DNA of 64,000 nt from NCBI RefSeq assembly GCF_001050275.1, contig NZ_BBYA01000010.1, positions 186,001 through 250,000 of the forward strand. The letters run 5' to 3'. The notes under the pieces were generated by a model that was not told the origin of the DNA, did not search any database, and saw only the letters and a program-made list of their open reading frames with translations. This document shows positions 50,696 through 59,145 of this stretch, one piece after another. Numbering within the stretch: the first letter of the stretch is position 1; each line of letters starts with the position of its first letter. The DNA comes from Leptolinea tardivitalis. Lineage in GTDB: Bacteria; Chloroflexota; Anaerolineae; Anaerolineales; Anaerolineaceae. Position numbers and translations under genes: made by a program.

Positions 50696-50712
50696 ATTTG
50701 AGGATTATGTCT

Positions 50713-51078
50713 ATGGAAATAAAACCAATTCGAACCGAAACAGATTATGAAGCAGCCCTGGCTGAAGTCGAACGGTTGTGGGGATCCGAACCTGGCACAC
50801 CGGACGGGGACCGTTTCGAGGTGCTCTTTACATTGGTTGAAGCTTATGAGGAAAAGCAATACCCCATCCTGCCGCCTGATCCGGTTGAGGCGATCAAGTA
50901 TTATATGGAAAGCCGCGGATTAGACCGGCACGATCTAGAGCAATTCATCGGACCGAGTGGACGGGTTTCCGAAGTTTTAAGCCGAAAGCGACCATTGACC
51001 CTGGCGATGATCCGTAAATTAAATGCGGGGCTAGGTATTCCAGCAGAAGTGCTGATTCAGAATTCAACACATAGCTAA
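50713..51078 (+). CDS. higA: HigA antitoxin
   Basis: A 121-residue HigA-type antitoxin. The N-terminal half is helical (TETDYEAALAEVERLWG) and the C-terminal part is an HTH (IGPSGRVSEVLSRKRPLTLAMIRKLNAGLGIP). It would bind HigB and the palindrome upstream of the pair. ATG at 50713 has GAGGA eight bases upstream; the ATG at 50707 is too close to it. Confidence 0.9.
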   Translation: MEIKPIRTETDYEAALAEVERLWGSEPGTPDGDRFEVLFTLVEAYEEKQYPILPPDPVEAIKYYMESRGLDRHDLEQFIGPSGRVSEVLSRKRPLTLAMIRKLNAGLGIPAEVLIQNSTHS

Positions 51079-51113
51079 CGACAGAAGACAAAGCTAATTG
51101 AGAACGTTATTTT

Positions 51114-51144
51114 GGCCACCTTTACCACATCAGGCAAGGTGGCC
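51114..51144 (+). terminator. Hairpin after higBA
   Basis: GGCCACCTT (51114-51122) pairs with AAGGTGGCC (51136-51144), followed by ACTTTAT. It is a plausible terminator for higBA, but the U-run is weak. Confidence 0.5.
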
Positions 51145-51356
51145 ACTTTATACCTTGTTCCAGCACCATCATCTTTTTACTTCTGGTCAAACCTCACTTG
51201 CGACTCTACGAACTGCCGGGTTACTGTCGGTTGTGTCATCAACTTGCCTGTATTCATCTATAACTGAACGAATTATTCGAGGGTGCAGGTGTTTTCGATT
51301 TAAGGATACAGTATCCTATAAGTGAATAAGTTTTAGGTGAAGGTGTGGATATTGGG
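51145..51356. other. Intergenic region with a 15-bp palindrome
   Basis: No gene is seen. AGGATAC-A-GTATCCT at 51303-51317 is a perfect 7+1+7 palindrome downstream of the convergent genes; its role is unknown. Confidence 0.4.
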
Positions 51357-52337
51357 TTATTTCCCCTTCGTTTTCCAACCCTTATAGACCAGTTCCAGTA
51401 TTGGATCAGCCAGGCGTGGATCAGAGGATTGTGCCCAGGTTTCGTTGTAGGGAAGTACAACGGATACACCTGTTTCAGTTCGATCAGCCAATGATTTGGT
51501 CATATTTAACACCAGGTGAGAAGGTTCGGAAACCTCGTTCATTAAGCGTCTGGCCTGCAAAATCGAGTCATCTCGCGGGGAAGTTACAACCAGGTTAACC
51601 AACCCTGACATAGGTTTCGATAGTTCTGGAAAAAGAGGGTGCCCTGGAAAACAATCCACCACGAACAATGTGTGCTTCCGACGAATCTCTGCCAGTACCT
51701 TTCGCACCCCTTCCGGATCTTCACCCCACAACACATCGATAGTGCGTCCATCCATTGGATAGAGGCTAACACCATACCAGAGTGCAGGCTCTTCTTTATG
51801 AGTAGCGATGCTGAAAAATTCAGGTAAATCGGGTGTGATGCGGGCATGCAAAGCGCTGCCGCCCATACTGAGCTCAAGCAAGGCGGCCGGCAACCCGGTA
51901 CGCTGAACAAATCGTTTACAAATTGCCATTGCCAGGGTAGTTTTGCCGACTCCGCCCGACCAGTTCACCAGGTTGATCTGGCGAGCTGGCAAGAATGAAA
52001 TCCGCTTTGCATTGGTCAGGCGAGCGCGCCCCAACCATTCATTCGGGTCAGCTAAAAACCCTTCCTGAGAAACCATCGGGATACCGCTCATTTCAAGCGC
52101 ACGATGCAGGACTTCAGTCGATGTGTCAGCCAGGGAAATGAGTTCATCAAGGATTACCAGGTGAACGCCGGGCAAATCTTGCAGAACGCCTCGTGTGGTG
52201 AATGCCTCACGCACGATGAGATCACTATTTTTTGAAAGCACATCCAGCACATTCTGATTGGGTTTTTCCGCGCCGAGAAGGACCACCAGGGATGGTTCTG
52301 TATTCGTTTTCAACAAATCTGATAATTTAAACTTCAT
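51357..52337 (-). CDS. CpaE/TadZ- or ParA-like P-loop ATPase
   Basis: A 326-residue protein. After a receiver-like N-terminal domain of about 130 residues, NLVNWSGGVGKTTLAMAI holds a canonical GGVGKTT P-loop (near residue 135), without the extra signature Lys of ParA/MinD proteins; LFVVDCFPG resembles Walker B. It is the last gene of the operon that starts with tadB at 55024, so a polar-localising CpaE-like role in pilus assembly is likely. Confidence 0.75.
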   Translation of the reverse strand: MKFKLSDLLKTNTEPSLVVLLGAEKPNQNVLDVLSKNSDLIVREAFTTRGVLQDLPGVHLVILDELISLADTSTEVLHRALEMSGIPMVSQEGFLADPNEWLGRARLTNAKRISFLPARQINLVNWSGGVGKTTLAMAICKRFVQRTGLPAALLELSMGGSALHARITPDLPEFFSIATHKEEPALWYGVSLYPMDGRTIDVLWGEDPEGVRKVLAEIRRKHTLFVVDCFPGHPLFPELSKPMSGLVNLVVTSPRDDSILQARRLMNEVSEPSHLVLNMTKSLADRTETGVSVVLPYNETWAQSSDPRLADPILELVYKGWKTKGK

Positions 52338-52657
52338 CCTGTTTTTTTTTCTCCTTGTTTTGAATTGGATAAATCCGCAAATATTGCCAAAAGAACTGCA
52401 GAAGATAATAAAACTGCTGTTATGACGGTCAGAATTGTCCCTGGAAGAGAGCTTCCCCCTAATTTCATATAAACCAGAGATAGACCGCTAATACCTGCAA
52501 TCCCTATCGAGCGGATCCACATGAAATTGGTCAGAATGGCAGATAGCAGGACACTAAAAACTGCCAATCCAACCAGTTCATCCTGGATGGCAAAGGATTT
52601 CATCAGCAGCGCACTGCTTAAAGCCAACCCGAAAAGGGTATTAGAGAATTGGCGCAT
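52334..52657 (-). CDS. Small membrane protein, unknown
   Basis: A 107-residue protein with about four hydrophobic segments (LFGLALSSALLMKS, LVGLAVFSVLLSAILTNF, IGIAGISGLSLVY, TILTVITAVLLSSAVLLAI). No family recognised. It overlaps the P-loop gene by four bases, so it is co-translated in the pilus operon. Confidence 0.6.
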   Translation of the reverse strand: MRQFSNTLFGLALSSALLMKSFAIQDELVGLAVFSVLLSAILTNFMWIRSIGIAGISGLSLVYMKLGGSSLPGTILTVITAVLLSSAVLLAIFADLSNSKQGEKKTG

Positions 52658-52664
52658 GATTGCC

Positions 52665-53282
52665 TCACCAGAGCCCGGGCACTAACCGCCAGGGAACGAT
52701 GCGGGTGTAACAGGCGTATCCTTCAATCATCTTTTCTTCTCGAACAATGCGCCAACACTGGATACCTACCAGAGTTAAGGCCATCAATCCCGCGAACAGC
52801 ACGTTGGGAGAGCAAAATACCATCGCCACACGAAAGACAAGCTCTCCCAGATACATCGGGTGGCGCAGAAGGCGATAGGGTCCCTGACAGGTCAATCCGC
52901 GATCTGCAGGAGCGATTCCAAAACGAGATCCCAGCGTGAATAATGACCAAAGAATCAATCCATAACCAGCCAATGCTGGGACCAACAAGAACCAACCCCC
53001 AACGGGAATGATTCCAGCAGCTGATGTTGAAAAAGTTGGTAAAAACGCAGCGATCATCCCTAGCCATAAACCGGTGCGATCATAACTTTTTGCTGGTTGC
53101 CGCCTGGCGTAAAAGAACGCCAGCAAACAATTATGGGCGGCATATAACCAGGCTAAAAGGGAGGGATGCTCCCATGCTGCGGCAATTGACACCAATGCGG
53201 CAAAAGCAAAAAAGGCAAAACCTGCCAGATCCCGCAAATGACCGGAACGCTCCCGAAGGAAATGGAGGATGTTGATTGCCAT
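52665..53282 (-). CDS. Isoprenylcysteine/PEMT-type membrane methyltransferase
   Basis: A 205-residue membrane protein. The C-terminal GPYRLLRHPMYLGELVF, with a later REEKMIEGYACY, is the SAM-binding hallmark of the ICMT/PEMT family, and several membrane helices precede it. Its start overlaps the stop of the TadC-like gene (TAATG), so it is a true member of the pilus operon. Bacterial members methylate small or lipid substrates; here the substrate is unknown. As both prepilin peptidases lack a methylase domain, pilin or lipid modification is a tempting guess only. Confidence 0.75.
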   Translation of the reverse strand: MAINILHFLRERSGHLRDLAGFAFFAFAALVSIAAAWEHPSLLAWLYAAHNCLLAFFYARRQPAKSYDRTGLWLGMIAAFLPTFSTSAAGIIPVGGWFLLVPALAGYGLILWSLFTLGSRFGIAPADRGLTCQGPYRLLRHPMYLGELVFRVAMVFCSPNVLFAGLMALTLVGIQCWRIVREEKMIEGYACYTRIVPWRLVPGLW

Positions 53283-54142
53283 TACATCCCACCCATATTT
53301 TGAACAATCGGCCACCCAATTACTGCCAGTAGGGTTACCAGGAAAGGAAGGAAATAAAAAACGACCATGGGGATCACCAATTCCGATCCTACCTTTTCAG
53401 CACGTTGTTCGGCGCTGCCAATATAATCCGCTGCAATACTGGTAGCCAATTGCCCCATCAGTTCCTGTTGGGCTGTGCCGCGCCGGATGAATTCCAGTTG
53501 GACCGACATACCGATCAGTTCAGGTAAATGCGCCTCTTGGGCTTCACGCTGCATCTGCTCAATCAGATCACGGCCTTGTGCCATCTGCAGCACCCGTCGC
53601 ATCCACTTCCCTGCCAGGCTCTGCGCCTGAGAAGTACGCCGCAGGGCTTCATCCATGGATACATTGGCCGACATCTGGGCTGAAACCAACTGAACATATT
53701 CGGGGAGCTGAGCAATGAACTGCCGGCGATACCGCCGGGCAATCCCCCCCATCGCCATTGCCGGGTATTGGAAGCCAACCAAACCACCAATCAGCGCAAA
53801 TACCGGTTCACCAGTGGCAACCATGCCAAGCCCAAACCCTGCAACGGCCAGAGCCACTCGCAAAGAAGTGAACTGAACCTCGTTCCAATCATTCCAGCGA
53901 TCGCCAATTTGCGCCCAATACAAATCGGCGCGCGTTTGACGCAGCAAGCCAGCCGGCGTACATTTAGAAACCGGCTTATCCAAGGGTGAAAGGGATCTGC
54001 GCCAACCTGTCAAAACCACCCCATCGGCAGGCGTCAGAGTTTCTGCCAGACGACCAGTCGGTGTTGCCGGGGCCAATTCGAGGGTCAGGTAAATCACCAG
54101 GGCAAATACAGCAATTCCGGTCAGGTAAATCAAAGCGGTCAT
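53282..54142 (-). CDS. TadC-like pilus assembly membrane protein
   Basis: A 286-residue protein with an N-terminal membrane helix (LTGIAVFALVIYLTLELAP), a central helix pair, a cytoplasmic F domain (YVQLVSAQMSANVSMDEAL, about residues 145-200) and a C-terminal membrane region. It is the TadC-like partner of the following gene in the second TadBC pair of this window. It ends at the methyltransferase gene with a one-base overlap. Confidence 0.8.
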   Translation of the reverse strand: MTALIYLTGIAVFALVIYLTLELAPATPTGRLAETLTPADGVVLTGWRRSLSPLDKPVSKCTPAGLLRQTRADLYWAQIGDRWNDWNEVQFTSLRVALAVAGFGLGMVATGEPVFALIGGLVGFQYPAMAMGGIARRYRRQFIAQLPEYVQLVSAQMSANVSMDEALRRTSQAQSLAGKWMRRVLQMAQGRDLIEQMQREAQEAHLPELIGMSVQLEFIRRGTAQQELMGQLATSIAADYIGSAEQRAEKVGSELVIPMVVFYFLPFLVTLLAVIGWPIVQNMGGM

Positions 54143-55024
54143 CTACACAGCCTCCATAATCATAGAGCGAATGATGACATATCCAAATACCATAGCGGCC
54201 ATCGTCACCCCGATCACAATTTGTACGGGAATGGCATTGAGCGAGGCGCGCACCATGGGATCCTGGCTAAGATAAACCAGAATCAAAACCAAAACGGCCG
54301 GAAGAACTTTGGCTGAAACCAGAGAATCTCCAGCTTTGGCCTGGGCGCGATTCCTAGCAATCAGAATCTGTTGAACCCGCATCGAAATATCCATCAAAAC
54401 ACCGGTATACGCACGTCCGCCAGCCTCGGTATATCCTTCCAACAGTTGAGCCAGGTTGGCAAGGGAGACGGATGGGCTGCGAGAAGCCAAACCGCGCAGG
54501 GCTTCTACGCGATCCTTGATGCGCATTTCTGAAGCTGTCAGCACAAACTCAGGAGTGAGTGGGTTGGTCTTTTCGATTTCCAAAGATTCGCCGACTTGCT
54601 GAAGCACGTCGGGAACGGAGCCACCCGCCAGAAGTCCAGCGGCGATTCGGCCGATGCCGATCGGTAGCAATTGATCAATCTTGCGCCCACGGCTTTTTAC
54701 CCGGTCATCCAACCAGGCATTCGGAACGTAGAAAACAATTCCCCCCACCACAATCGCCGGTAATCCCGGTAAAAATAACCAGGTAATCACAGCGCCGCCA
54801 ATTCCGGCGGCCACGCAAAGCAGTCGAAACGTGACGGGTTTTATCGGCAAACCGGCTGCGAGCAGTTTGTAATCCAGAGTTTTCTGGTCGAGAGATGATA
54901 ACGTCCGGGCTGAATCAACGGTGTAAAGATCTGCCAGTTTACCGGTTCGGGTTGGCTTTGGATACCACAATAAGAGCACCAAGGTGGTGCATAACAATCC
55001 CACTACGGGGATTAATAGGGTCAT
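54143..55024 (-). CDS. TadB-like pilus assembly membrane protein
   Basis: A 293-residue T2SSF-type membrane protein. After an N-terminal helix and two central hydrophobic segments comes a cytoplasmic helical domain (LLPIGIGRIAAGLLAGGSVPDVL, ASEMRIKDRVEALRGLA) and two C-terminal helices. It opens the operon of 55024 to 51357. The CAGGAGG ribosome site follows leader hairpin copy D. Confidence 0.8.
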   Translation of the reverse strand: MTLLIPVVGLLCTTLVLLLWYPKPTRTGKLADLYTVDSARTLSSLDQKTLDYKLLAAGLPIKPVTFRLLCVAAGIGGAVITWLFLPGLPAIVVGGIVFYVPNAWLDDRVKSRGRKIDQLLPIGIGRIAAGLLAGGSVPDVLQQVGESLEIEKTNPLTPEFVLTASEMRIKDRVEALRGLASRSPSVSLANLAQLLEGYTEAGGRAYTGVLMDISMRVQQILIARNRAQAKAGDSLVSAKVLPAVLVLILVYLSQDPMVRASLNAIPVQIVIGVTMAAMVFGYVIIRSMIMEAV

Positions 55025-55038
55025 TGATCCTCCTGTCT

Positions 55039-55105
55039 CACCCTGTTTGGGTGAATTAAATTAAAAAAGCCGGACAATCTCTGATTCCAGAAGGATTTGT
55101 CCGGC
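55039..55105 (-). promoter_or_regulatory. Leader hairpins, copy D of the four-copy module
   Basis: GCCGGACA (55069-55076) pairs with TGTCCGGC (55098-55105); six U follow in the minus-strand RNA. A second small stem (TCACCC with GGGTGA, 55038-55054) lies before the ribosome site. The loop has CCTTCTGGAAT. Confidence 0.75.
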
Positions 55106-55147
55106 TGACGATTATGGATAAGGATATTCGGTTGTTATTCTAAAACG

Positions 55148-55177
55148 AGTATAACAAACGGGTCCGGCCAATCCCAG
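55148..55177 (-). promoter_or_regulatory. Promoter of copy D
   Basis: On the minus strand CTGGGA (55172-55177, preceded by CCCCC) is followed after 18 bases by TATACT (55148-55153). It drives the TadBC-methyltransferase-CpaE operon. Confidence 0.68.
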
Positions 55178-55243
55178 GGGGGAAGAGACCATTCCATTTT
55201 TCCAGCGCCCTAAAAATGTTTTTAATCATCCGTTGGGTTTATT

Positions 55244-56908
55244 TTATAAGATTTGTTTGCGTAAAATTTCCAATCTGTCTTTATCGGTTATGAAAATATC
55301 ATTCTCAATCGCATATTGAATGGCATCCGCTGAAAAGCCCGATCTGGAAACAAACCAGGCTCGGGCTTTTCGTGCTTGGGCATGGGTATGAAGTTTTTGA
55401 AGTTCCTTAATCCCTGCTCGCTTGTTGCGCCATTTTACTTCAACTACCCAGCGTTCTTGACCCTCACCCACTGCGTCCAGTTCGATTTGTCCATCCGGTG
55501 AAACCTCATCCTTTACATCCTTGAAAATCGGTAAGGTTACCACGCCTGGTGTATGAAAAACCTCATTAGAGACAACCTGTCCGTTGAACTGGCGCATCAA
55601 CTCACGGACCGTACTTTCTTTCGCATCCCCCAATTCTTCGGAGACCCGTTGAAATTGTTGATCCAGGCGGTGTATCAACCCCTTGAGATCCATCGGTTCG
55701 GCAGTTAGGCTCACCTCGATCCCTTTGATCACGTTCCCCACCCAAAAGCGCAGTACTGGATCACGGAAGTAATACGCCTGATCTTTTTCAACCACCAAGT
55801 CGACCTCACATAACCAGCGCAGATAATCGCTGGCGCTGCCAGAAGTGACGCGCAACTGACGGGCAACATCGGATGCAGAAAGCCCTTCCTCTTGCGCCAG
55901 GATCTGTAACACCGATTTTAATGCGCCATATCCTTTGGCTTTTTGCAAGGAGAGATCATAAACATACTGACAAAAATCATAGATCCGACCCCCAGGGGAG
56001 AGAGTCTCCACCAGGAAAGCTTGTTTGATGACATCCGGAGATGGAAGCCGCTGAACCACATCCAGCAGATAACTCACACGCCTGGCAACTGCAGTGATGT
56101 AAAAAGGATGCCCACCGGTGAGAGCGTGCAGCAGGGGATACAAATCCGGTTCCAAAGGCTCAGACAAGAGCTTATTGGCCAATTCCTGGGTGCTCTCGCG
56201 ATCAAACGGTTCAACGGAAATCCGTGTAAACTGGGCGAATAAAGGGCTATCGGGATTGGATAACAATCCCGCCAGAACACTGATGGCAGAACCGGCCAGA
56301 ATATATTGCACCGCGCTTTGAGATTGCAGTTCAGCGCGCAACAGAGCGACTACATTTTGACTATTTGGATAATTCTCAAGGGTGCGGATTTCTTGAAATT
56401 CATCACAAATCAAAACAAGTTTTTTGTCCAAAGTAGTTGCGGCTTGCCGAGGAAATCGAAAAGCCTGACGCAACAATGCCTGGCGATCCGGGCGAGCCCG
56501 CTGCAGTTCTTGCAGGATGGGTTGGATCTCTTCATAGAGCTTATCACCGCCTGCTCTTAAGATAGCTGTTCCCAGTGTGGCTGGATTCAGAAATGGTTCA
56601 GGATCGCTTTTCCCTTCTTCCAGCAACCAGTAACAAATTGAGCCGATAAAGCCCAGGGTAAAATTTTCTGGTGAGCTGCAAATCACAGAAAAATCAAGGA
56701 ATACAGGCTTTTCTTCAGGAGTCGACGCGCTCAGTTGGCGCATGAACTCTTTCAATAAAAGCGTTTTTCCAATTCGGCGCAGTCCAAACAGCGCGACATG
56801 TTCCACCGGCCCGTTATTCAGACTACGATGGTAATGATCCAGGGTAGCCAGTTCTTGACGGCGGTTGGTGAAAAGAGCTTGTTGGTCGGAAGGGTAAAAA
56901 TAGTTCAT
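55244..56908 (-). CDS. AAA ATPase with C-terminal DUF234-like nuclease fold
   Basis: A 554-residue protein. VALFGLRRIGKTLLLKEF (about residues 38-55) is a Walker A of the archaeal-type AAA_2/ATPase family, and LVLICDEFQEI (about 165) its Walker B. A winged helix sits near residue 340 (LSASDVARQLRVTSGSASDYL). The C-terminal part has ELDAVGEGQERWVVEVKWRN, the E-x-K pattern of the PD-(D/E)XK-like DUF234 domain. Possibly a defence or DNA-handling ATPase. Its start is next to two palindromes that look like an operator. Confidence 0.78.
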   Translation of the reverse strand: MNYFYPSDQQALFTNRRQELATLDHYHRSLNNGPVEHVALFGLRRIGKTLLLKEFMRQLSASTPEEKPVFLDFSVICSSPENFTLGFIGSICYWLLEEGKSDPEPFLNPATLGTAILRAGGDKLYEEIQPILQELQRARPDRQALLRQAFRFPRQAATTLDKKLVLICDEFQEIRTLENYPNSQNVVALLRAELQSQSAVQYILAGSAISVLAGLLSNPDSPLFAQFTRISVEPFDRESTQELANKLLSEPLEPDLYPLLHALTGGHPFYITAVARRVSYLLDVVQRLPSPDVIKQAFLVETLSPGGRIYDFCQYVYDLSLQKAKGYGALKSVLQILAQEEGLSASDVARQLRVTSGSASDYLRWLCEVDLVVEKDQAYYFRDPVLRFWVGNVIKGIEVSLTAEPMDLKGLIHRLDQQFQRVSEELGDAKESTVRELMRQFNGQVVSNEVFHTPGVVTLPIFKDVKDEVSPDGQIELDAVGEGQERWVVEVKWRNKRAGIKELQKLHTHAQARKARAWFVSRSGFSADAIQYAIENDIFITDKDRLEILRKQIL

Positions 56909-56910
56909 TT

Positions 56911-56944
56911 TAGGTTAACTGACCTTTAGGTTAATTAACCTAAT
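56911..56944 (-). promoter_or_regulatory. Palindromic operator-like repeats
   Basis: TAGGTTAATTAACCTA (56929-56944) is a perfect 16-bp palindrome, and a related imperfect copy (TTAGGTTAACTGACCT, about 56911-56926) lies next to it, all within 36 bases of the ATPase start. This suggests autoregulation. Confidence 0.6.
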
Positions 56945-57103
56945 TATTGATCAAAACAGCAAAAAAGTCAACTGAAAATCTTGTTTAACTTATCTTCCGG
57001 GTTGATTTCCATTATGCTGTCTACGATTAATTTCAAAGTATCCATCATCGAAATTTGAATTATGATAACGAAAATTACAATAGGAATCCGCCATTACAAA
57101 AAT

Positions 57104-57637
57104 CTATATCAAGTGCTTTATTATGTCCTGTAATCTCCAGGGACGGTATTCCCTGACCTCAACGCTCATATTAAGATGCCGTGGTCCCAGGTTGGAGCCT
57201 TCAGGGGGTGGAGGCACGTTGTGTATGTGACCGTGGAGATTGATGAGGTCATCAGGTAAGGGAATAATAGGGCGGTGAGAAAAAACAAGCTTTACGCGAT
57301 CGTAATAATCAACATGCAATGGCTCATTCAGCAAAGTTACAGCATGTGCCTCACAATAAGTCTTACTCAACCGATCGTGGTTTCCACGAATCAAAAATAA
57401 TTTCCCATTTAAACTTCCAGTGAGAAGTTCAAAATTCATCTTTTTTCCAAGTGCAAAATCCCCTAGATGAAGCACCTGTTCATCCGGAGCAATCAGATTA
57501 TTCCAATTATTGATAATCAAGTCTTGCCAGTTCTCGGGGCGGTTACAGTATCTTCCGATATTTTCGTGGAAGAAATGGGTATCTGAAATGATCCAGATAT
57601 CAGGGGTAATTATCAGTTCGTTGTTTGCGATAAACAT
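57104..57637 (-). CDS. Metallophosphoesterase
   Basis: A 177-residue calcineurin-like phosphoesterase. Motifs in order are WIISDTHFFHENI, LHLGDFALG, LIRGNHDR, VFSHRPI and LHGHIHN, which supply the two-metal site. The substrate is unknown; such small stand-alone members are often carried by phages and mobile elements. The ATG at 57637 has GGAGAGG directly before it, and a TTG at 57667 is an alternative start. Confidence 0.85.
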   Translation of the reverse strand: MFIANNELIITPDIWIISDTHFFHENIGRYCNRPENWQDLIINNWNNLIAPDEQVLHLGDFALGKKMNFELLTGSLNGKLFLIRGNHDRLSKTYCEAHAVTLLNEPLHVDYYDRVKLVFSHRPIIPLPDDLINLHGHIHNVPPPPEGSNLGPRHLNMSVEVREYRPWRLQDIIKHLI

Positions 57638-57814
57638 CCTCTCCAAATTGATAAAATCGATTTTCAACCATAGAGGTAGAAATTGCCCTCTATTTTACTC
57701 TTTCGTCTTTATAATGAACATTGTATCTACAATTTTCGCAAATCATCACTTTTTATGCTTTATTGACAATTTGCGAAAATCGTATCAGACTCTATTTTTC
57801 CGAAAACAACATTT

Positions 57815-59098
57815 TTACGATAACTCGCCCAATTTCTCCCAACATGGCTCTGTTGCAGACGATTCCTCTAAGTAGCGATAAATCGGTTCGAAGAACACAT
57901 CGCCATTCTTCAAGTCCTTGGCCACATTTGAAATCGCTACCACCCGGCGAACTTCATGCCGGATGCCGATCTGTACCAACAAATCCACTGCATCAGAAAT
58001 CATTTGATTGGCTTCATGCGGTTTCACCCCCGCATCTGCTCCCATCACGGTCGCCAGCCGGCGGGCGGCTTCACGCGGGCTGTCCGCGTGGAAGGTGCAG
58101 GCTCCACTGTGACCGGTCATCAAGGCCCGAAATAAGCTCATGGCTGCCATTCCATCGCGTACTTCGCCGATGACCAGGTAATCAGGGGACATGCGCATGG
58201 CGTCATCCACCCCATCTGCCAGGGTATAGGGTTTTACCTCTGTGCCTACTGCTTGTGGGCGAGCTTCTACGGTCTGAACGGTTGGGCGGTCGACCCAAAT
58301 TTCCTCCGGATCTTCAATCTTCACGATACGCCAGGCTGGTGGCAGGAAATTGCATAGAGCGCTGAGTAAAGTGGTCTTGCCAGTGCGGGTGCCACCTGAA
58401 ATCAGGATGCGCCGGCCCTGCTCCATCGCCTGCTGAAGGATATCCATCATATCGGGGTTCATCACCCCGCGTTCCAGCAACCATTCTGGTTTAACCGGCT
58501 TTTGCTCATATAGACGGATGTTAATGGATGGGTTTCTTCCCGGAGGAGCAATCACCGGATGCAAAGCCTTGATACGGCCACCGCCCGGATTATCTTTCGT
58601 CGCCGGCAGCTTGGCGTTGATGCTCGGATTGGTTTCGTTCAGGGTTTTATTTTGGGGGCCGATCAACCGATCCAGTACGCGCCAAATCTCTCCGGCTTCC
58701 GGTCGCAGGTCAATCGTTTCCCAACGCACCGATCCTTTGCGCATGATCTGCACTAACCCGCTGGAGTAAATCGTAATTTCCGAGATATCCGTGCGCGCCG
58801 GTGGTAATAGCATATCCAGAAACCCTAATCCCAAGATCCGCCGGGTGAGTTCTTCTGAGAGAAGTCCTTCTTGTTGCACACCTGGCCGGCAGTTCCGTTT
58901 CCTTAAAGCCGCGGCAATCAGGGCTTCGACCCGTTCCCGGATTCGCCGCCGATCTGTTTCACTGGGGCTTTGCAACACAGCAGGCTGGAATTCCTGGTTG
59001 ATCTGGTCAATGACTTCGTTGAAAACTGCGCTGCGGGTAACTTCGTCTAAAACAATGTCGTTTGCCGGCGCATCATATAACCCTAAAATACCTGGCAT
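57815..59098 (-). CDS. Second CpaF/TadA-type pilus ATPase
   Basis: A 427-residue secretion ATPase. RILISGGTRTGKTTLLSAL is the Walker A (about residue 238), LVIGEVRDGMAAM the Walker B, and GACTFHADSPREAARRL the His box. It is clearly different from the ATPase at 47687 (T2SSE but with GTRTGKTT), so this is a second pilus or transfer motor. It is the last gene of an operon that begins beyond the right edge, downstream of a CpaE-like and a CpaB-like gene. Confidence 0.9.
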   Translation of the reverse strand: MPGILGLYDAPANDIVLDEVTRSAVFNEVIDQINQEFQPAVLQSPSETDRRRIRERVEALIAAALRKRNCRPGVQQEGLLSEELTRRILGLGFLDMLLPPARTDISEITIYSSGLVQIMRKGSVRWETIDLRPEAGEIWRVLDRLIGPQNKTLNETNPSINAKLPATKDNPGGGRIKALHPVIAPPGRNPSINIRLYEQKPVKPEWLLERGVMNPDMMDILQQAMEQGRRILISGGTRTGKTTLLSALCNFLPPAWRIVKIEDPEEIWVDRPTVQTVEARPQAVGTEVKPYTLADGVDDAMRMSPDYLVIGEVRDGMAAMSLFRALMTGHSGACTFHADSPREAARRLATVMGADAGVKPHEANQMISDAVDLLVQIGIRHEVRRVVAISNVAKDLKNGDVFFEPIYRYLEESSATEPCWEKLGELS

Positions 59099-59145
59099 AT
59101 AAAATGATCTCCTCTTTGAAAAGCGCCAAGAAGCGACGCTATGGA

